From Candidatus Omnitrophota bacterium (lineage in GTDB: Bacteria > Omnitrophota > Gorgyraeia > Gygaellales > Profunditerraquicolaceae): 8,850 bases of DNA. The stretch lies in contig VGKK01000040.1 in assembly GCA_016867095.1 (NCBI GenBank), forward strand, positions 1-8,850, read 5' to 3'. Under the pieces are notes generated by a model. The model was not told the origin of the DNA and did not search any database. It saw only the letters and a program-made list of their open reading frames with translations. The position numbers and the translations under genes are program-made. How positions within the stretch are numbered: the stretch's first letter is position 1; every line of letters begins with the position of its first letter. Below are positions 5,820 through 8,850 of the stretch, in pieces.

Positions 5820-7352
5820 ATGAAGCTTCCCGCCTCTTCAAAAAAATTACTCAAGATAGTTTTGGTATCCGCGCAAAAGAAGAAGTTAAAAGTCTATCTT
5901 GTTGGGGGCATCTTGCGCGATTTTTTTTTAAAACGGGATAAAGATAACCCCGATATTGACTTTTGCCTGAAAAAAGGCGCGATAAATTTCGCCAGGGAGC
6001 TTTCCCGGAAAACCAAATCCGGTTTTGTAGTCCTGGATAAGGAACACGGCGCGGCGCGCCTGGTAAAAAGGATAAAAGACAAAGTCTATACCCTGGATTT
6101 TACGGATTTCCGCGGCAAGACGTTAGAAGAGGATTTGGCGCGCCGCGACTTTACCATAAATGCCATTGTCCTGGAATTGGAAAAGGCATTTGGCTCCGGA
6201 GATTTCACCAGGTCGCTTATTGACCCCTGCTCCGGCAGAAAAGATTTGAAAAATAAACTTATCAGGGCGGCAGGCGGCAAGGCCTTTGACGAAGACCCCT
6301 TAAGGATATTGCGCGCCTTTAGCTTTGCCTGTATCTTTGGTTTTAAAATAGATAAGCAGACCTTAAAGCTGATAAAACTCAAAAAAAAGAAGTTATCCGG
6401 GGTTTCCTGCGAGCGCATCCGCGATGAATTATTCAAAATACTGGACGCGCCCTGCGCCTTTGATTATTTAGCGGCGCTAGATAAGCTGAAAATTTTAAAG
6501 CTCATTTTTCCGGAGATTGAAATGATGCGCGGAGTCAGCCAGGGGCCGTATCATCACCTGGATGTCTGGGAACATACTCTGGAAACCATCCGGCAGCTGG
6601 AGATAGTCATTAAAGAGCTGAAAAATGACCGCCAGGCGCAAGATTACCTTAACCAGGTGGTTTCTTCAGAAAGGAAACGCCGCAGCCTGCTTAAATTAGC
6701 CGCGTTTTTGCACGATATCGGCAAGCCCCGGGCGCGGCGGCGCAGAGAAGGCAAGCTTATCTTTCACGGCCATGAGCGGATGGCTTTAGGCATTGTAGAG
6801 GATATCTGCCGGCGCCTGCGGCTTTCCAATGATGAACTCAGCGCTTTAAAAAGGATAGTTTTTTGCCATCTGCGGCCAGGGTATCTGGCGGATAATGAAA
6901 TAATCACCAGGCGGGCAAAATTCCGCTTTTTTCGCGATACGGCAAATGAGGCGGCCAGCGTCCTTTTGATGGCTATCGCTGACCAGCGCGCCACCCGGGG
7001 GCCGCTGACTACCAAGGCGGGGCACGAGCAACATGAAAGAGTGGTCTGGGGATTAATCAGGGAATACTTTAGAAAGGCTAAGGAGAAGAGGCCCGCGCGT
7101 CTTTTAACCGGCGATGATTTAATCCGCAAGTTTAAATTGGAACCCTCGCCGTTAATCGGCAAGATTTTGCGCGAAGTAGAAGAGCTGCAGGCTATCGGCA
7201 GGATAAAGACCAGGCAGGAGGCTTTTAAAATAGCAGAAAAGCTAATTTTTCTAAGTCAAAAGTCACCCTTCGACTGCGCTCAGGGCAGGCAAGTCAAAAG
7301 TCACAAGTCAAAAGCAAAAGACAAGAAAGAGAATTATTATGTTGGACATTGA
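5820..7352 (+). CDS. cca: CCA tRNA nucleotidyltransferase / poly(A) polymerase family protein with HD domain
   Basis: A 510-aa class II nucleotidyltransferase that most likely adds or repairs the tRNA 3' CCA end. Residues 25-165 hold the catalytic head: VYLVGGILRDF (25-35), the metal-binding Asp pair in PDIDF (45, 47), EEDLARRDFTINAI (103-116) and EDPLRILRAFSFACIFGF (158-175). A tRNA-binding helical region follows, then an HD domain (about 245-400) with EHTLET (His252), FLHDIGKP (His298-Asp299) and HGHERM (His316, His318). LLTGDDLIRKFKLEPSPLIG (428-447) is the usual C-terminal segment of HD-type CCA enzymes. The last 30 residues (SPFDCAQGR and a Lys-rich tail) come from repeat DNA and overlap the next gene by 14 nt. 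The start is uncertain: ATG 5820 fits the family but has only AGGA 4 nt away, while in-frame ATG 5748 adds the phosphoesterase-like scrap. Poly(A) polymerase cannot be excluded. Confidence 0.9.
   Translation: MKLPASSKKLLKIVLVSAQKKKLKVYLVGGILRDFFLKRDKDNPDIDFCLKKGAINFARELSRKTKSGFVVLDKEHGAARLVKRIKDKVYTLDFTDFRGKTLEEDLARRDFTINAIVLELEKAFGSGDFTRSLIDPCSGRKDLKNKLIRAAGGKAFDEDPLRILRAFSFACIFGFKIDKQTLKLIKLKKKKLSGVSCERIRDELFKILDAPCAFDYLAALDKLKILKLIFPEIEMMRGVSQGPYHHLDVWEHTLETIRQLEIVIKELKNDRQAQDYLNQVVSSERKRRSLLKLAAFLHDIGKPRARRRREGKLIFHGHERMALGIVEDICRRLRLSNDELSALKRIVFCHLRPGYLADNEIITRRAKFRFFRDTANEAASVLLMAIADQRATRGPLTTKAGHEQHERVVWGLIREYFRKAKEKRPARLLTGDDLIRKFKLEPSPLIGKILREVEELQAIGRIKTRQEAFKIAEKLIFLSQKSPFDCAQGRQVKSHKSKAKDKKENYYVGH
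7253..7304. repeat. 14-bp direct repeat flanking a small CCCTTCGACTGCGCTCAGGG element
   Basis: AAGTCAAAAGTCAC occurs exactly at 7253-7266 and again at 7291-7304, followed by a further partial unit (AAGTCAAAAGC from 7305). Between the copies lies CCCTTCGACTGCGCTCAGGG (7266-7285), a word I recognise from many genome bins of uncultivated bacteria, where it often produces SPFDCAQGR-like peptides inside annotated proteins. It sits at the 3' end of the CCA-enzyme gene and is translated as part of its tail. The copies elsewhere in this genome cannot be checked here. Confidence 0.7.
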
Positions 7353-8061
7353 ATTTAGAAAGGCGGGTGCGGTTGCCATTTTGGATTTGGCGGGCAGTAT
7401 TGATATTGACGCCGCTAATTTTATTGAGATGGTCGGCTGGTGCCTGAACAACGGCTACAAGGATATCGTCTGCAACCTGGAAAATGTGAATTTGGTAGAT
7501 TATCCCGGCCTTTCCGTCCTGACCATCGCCTATAAGGACGTAGTGAACCATAACGGCAGGATAAAATTCGTGAATGTGGCGGCGCATATTGAAAAAACTT
7601 TTGCCATGGTTTGCCTGGACAGGGTCTTTGATATTTACGTTGACGAGGAAACGGCCTTAAAGAGTTTCGCCGAAGATAAGCACATTTCGCAGATTCAGAA
7701 AATGCCCCTGAGGCGGAGGTTCAAGCGCCTGCCTTTAGATATAGATATTGATTTTAAGGCAAAAGATAAGGCGGAACAGTTTAATCAGGGCAAGGTTTTA
7801 AATATCAGCGCGGTGGGGTTATTGGTTTTCGCGGAAAAAATCTACCCTTTAAGCCAGATACTGGATGTCAGGTTGTCGCTCCTGCCGCATCCGGGCCAAA
7901 TTGAAGTTAATGCCAAGGTAGTCTGGCTGGTGCAGAAAGAAATTCAGCCCCAGATTTATCCGGGGATGGGGCTGGAGTTTTATAAGATAGACAGCGAAGT
8001 GCAGAAAAAGATTGTTGAATTTGTGGACAGGAACCTGCCCTTAAGCTCTACCGCGGAGTAA
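7339..8061 (+). CDS. STAS-PilZ two-domain protein, probable c-di-GMP responsive regulator
   Basis: A 240-aa soluble protein. Residues 1 to about 112 look like a STAS (anti-sigma-factor antagonist) domain: GAVAILDLAGSIDIDAANFIE, then NLENVNLVDYPGLSVLTIAYKDV and IKFVNVAAHIEKTFAM. The loop that carries the phosphorylated Ser in SpoIIAA (DSSGL) reads D54-Y-P-G-L, with Pro56 in the Ser place, so switching by an SpoIIAB-like kinase at this site is unlikely. Residues about 122-235 form a PilZ domain with both c-di-GMP-binding motifs: RRFKR (R126-x3-R130) and NISAVG (N155-x-S-x-x-G160), then the YPGMGLEF strand near 207-214. No membrane segment or signal peptide is present. The start has a weak AAAGAG site 7 nt upstream and overlaps the CCA-enzyme end by 14 nt. 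Partner and output are unknown. Confidence 0.85.
   Translation: MLDIEFRKAGAVAILDLAGSIDIDAANFIEMVGWCLNNGYKDIVCNLENVNLVDYPGLSVLTIAYKDVVNHNGRIKFVNVAAHIEKTFAMVCLDRVFDIYVDEETALKSFAEDKHISQIQKMPLRRRFKRLPLDIDIDFKAKDKAEQFNQGKVLNISAVGLLVFAEKIYPLSQILDVRLSLLPHPGQIEVNAKVVWLVQKEIQPQIYPGMGLEFYKIDSEVQKKIVEFVDRNLPLSSTAE
8055..8058 (+). promoter_or_regulatory. Ribosome binding site of the AsmA/DUF748-like gene
   Basis: GGAG ends 5 nt before the ATG at 8064 and only 2 nt before the ATG at 8061, so the second ATG of the ATGATG pair is the better start. The site lies within the last codons of the STAS-PilZ gene, so the two genes are probably co-translated. Confidence 0.65.
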
Positions 8062-8063
8062 TG

Positions 8064-8850
8064 ATGAAAAAGAAAATTTTACTTATTTTTATTATCTTAT
8101 TTATTCTGGGCAGCATCGTTACGGCCTATTTAAACCTGGTATTCCTGCCGACAAAAATAAAATCCGTAGTAGTTTCCCGCCTTGAAGAAATAACCCGTAA
8201 AAAAGTAACCTTGGGGAGCCTGCAACTCAATATATTTAAGGGCCTGGTATTAAGGGATTTGGTTATTTCCGACGGCAAGGCGCCAATGCTGAGCCTGGCG
8301 GAATGCTCCGGAAGTTTTTTAATTTGGCCTATTTTCCGAAAAAAGATTATCATTCCCTCTATAACCTTTAAATCCGTGCGGTTATTCCTGGAGCGCAGGC
8401 CGGATTCTACCTTTAATCTCCAGGATTTATTTTCGCATAAAGCCGCGCCTGTTGCCGCGGAGCGGCCCAAATTCGGTGTCTTTATTTACCGGATTAACGT
8501 AGTTGACGCGAACATTCGTTTTCAGGACGATACCTTATCGCCCATATTCACTAAAGAAATGAAAAACCTGGATTTGACGCTATATTTGTCCCTGCCTGCC
8601 AGCACCAAATTTAATTTTAAATCGGAAACACCGAATATAAGCGGCAGCGGCGAATACAAGATACTGGATAAAGAACTGGCTTGCCAAATCAAGGTAAGAA
8701 ATTTTTCTCCCGCGCAGTTCCAGGGTTATTATCGGGATTCAGGCGTGGTTATTTCAGAAGGCGCGATGGATATGGTAATAGACGTTAATCTTAAGGATAA
8801 TCTTATTAGCGCCAAGATATCCGCGCAAAATAAAAACTTAGCCATCTCTA
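8064..8850 (+). CDS. AsmA/DUF748-like envelope protein, 3'-truncated
   Basis: An open frame from ATG 8064 (or 8061) runs with no stop to the window end, giving 262 residues of a longer protein. The N-terminus is MKKKILLIFIILFILGSIVT: a Lys-rich start and one hydrophobic helix (about residues 5-25), i.e. a signal anchor with the rest outside the cytoplasm. The next part, SRLEEITRKKVTLGSLQLNIFKGLVLRDLVISD (about 38-70 in pieces), is the typical N-terminus of AsmA/DUF748/TamB-like proteins, where a conserved G-x-L-x-L-N-x-F-K-G motif begins a long beta-rich repeat body. Such proteins are linked to lipid transport and outer-membrane assembly, which would suggest a diderm cell. Most of the protein lies beyond the window (family members often exceed 500-1000 aa), so the subfamily is not settled. 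It follows the STAS-PilZ gene directly. Confidence 0.8.
   Translation, partial: MKKKILLIFIILFILGSIVTAYLNLVFLPTKIKSVVVSRLEEITRKKVTLGSLQLNIFKGLVLRDLVISDGKAPMLSLAECSGSFLIWPIFRKKIIIPSITFKSVRLFLERRPDSTFNLQDLFSHKAAPVAAERPKFGVFIYRINVVDANIRFQDDTLSPIFTKEMKNLDLTLYLSLPASTKFNFKSETPNISGSGEYKILDKELACQIKVRNFSPAQFQGYYRDSGVVISEGAMDMVIDVNLKDNLISAKISAQNKNLAIS

Noticed and set aside
7253..7320. CRISPR-like array of AAGTCAAAAGTCAC units
   Set aside because: Only two full copies and one partial copy, no regular spacers, and no cas genes; it is a simple repeat around a small element.

Overview
The window looks like an 8.85 kb piece of a bacterial chromosome of moderate GC content (about 45-50 %). All supported genes lie on the plus strand and are tightly packed. 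No rRNA, tRNA, phage or CRISPR locus is visible. The gene mix, the Sua5-phosphatase fusion and the AT-rich repeats between genes remind me of uncultivated anaerobic lineages such as Omnitrophota. That placement is a memory-based inference with low to moderate confidence; no single gene here fixes the taxon.

Layout. (1) 1-875 is the 3' two thirds of purD (purine synthesis). (2) 871-1050 is a long imperfect inverted repeat separating purD from purE. (3) 1065-5692 is a dense, translation-coupled gene train: purE, a Sua5/TsaC domain fused to a YwlE-like low-molecular-weight phosphatase, rpiB, glyA, a dCMP deaminase, nrdR and a bifunctional nuclease-family (DUF151) gene. Three junctions are 4-nt ATGA overlaps and the others are 6-16 nt gaps. 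(4) 5693-5819 is a disturbed junction with a strong hairpin and what looks like the first 16 or so codons of a lost metallophosphoesterase gene. (5) 5820-7352 is a CCA-adding enzyme/poly(A) polymerase family gene with an HD domain, whose C-terminus is built from short repeat DNA. (6) 7339-8061 is a STAS-PilZ fusion protein. (7) 8064-8850 is the start of a membrane-anchored AsmA/DUF748-like protein that runs off the window.

How the genes fit together. Most of the train serves nucleotide and tRNA supply. RpiB makes ribose 5-phosphate (PRPP precursor), PurD and PurE build the purine ring, GlyA supplies glycine and one-carbon units, dCMP deaminase gives dUMP for thymidylate synthesis (which needs the GlyA folate product), and NrdR controls ribonucleotide reductase. 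The Sua5 domain (t6A) and the CCA enzyme mature tRNA. The order sua5 - phosphatase - rpiB - glyA matches, from memory, the Bacillus ywlC-ywlE-ywlF-glyA neighbourhood, so this is an old gene cluster in which two neighbours have fused.

I see no clearly new multi-gene system. The points most worth a second look are the PurE with Ala in place of a conserved active-site His of class I enzymes, the Sua5-phosphatase fusion, the metallophosphoesterase remnant in frame with the CCA enzyme, the repeats that have shaped two gene ends, and the STAS-PilZ protein lacking the usual phospho-acceptor Ser.
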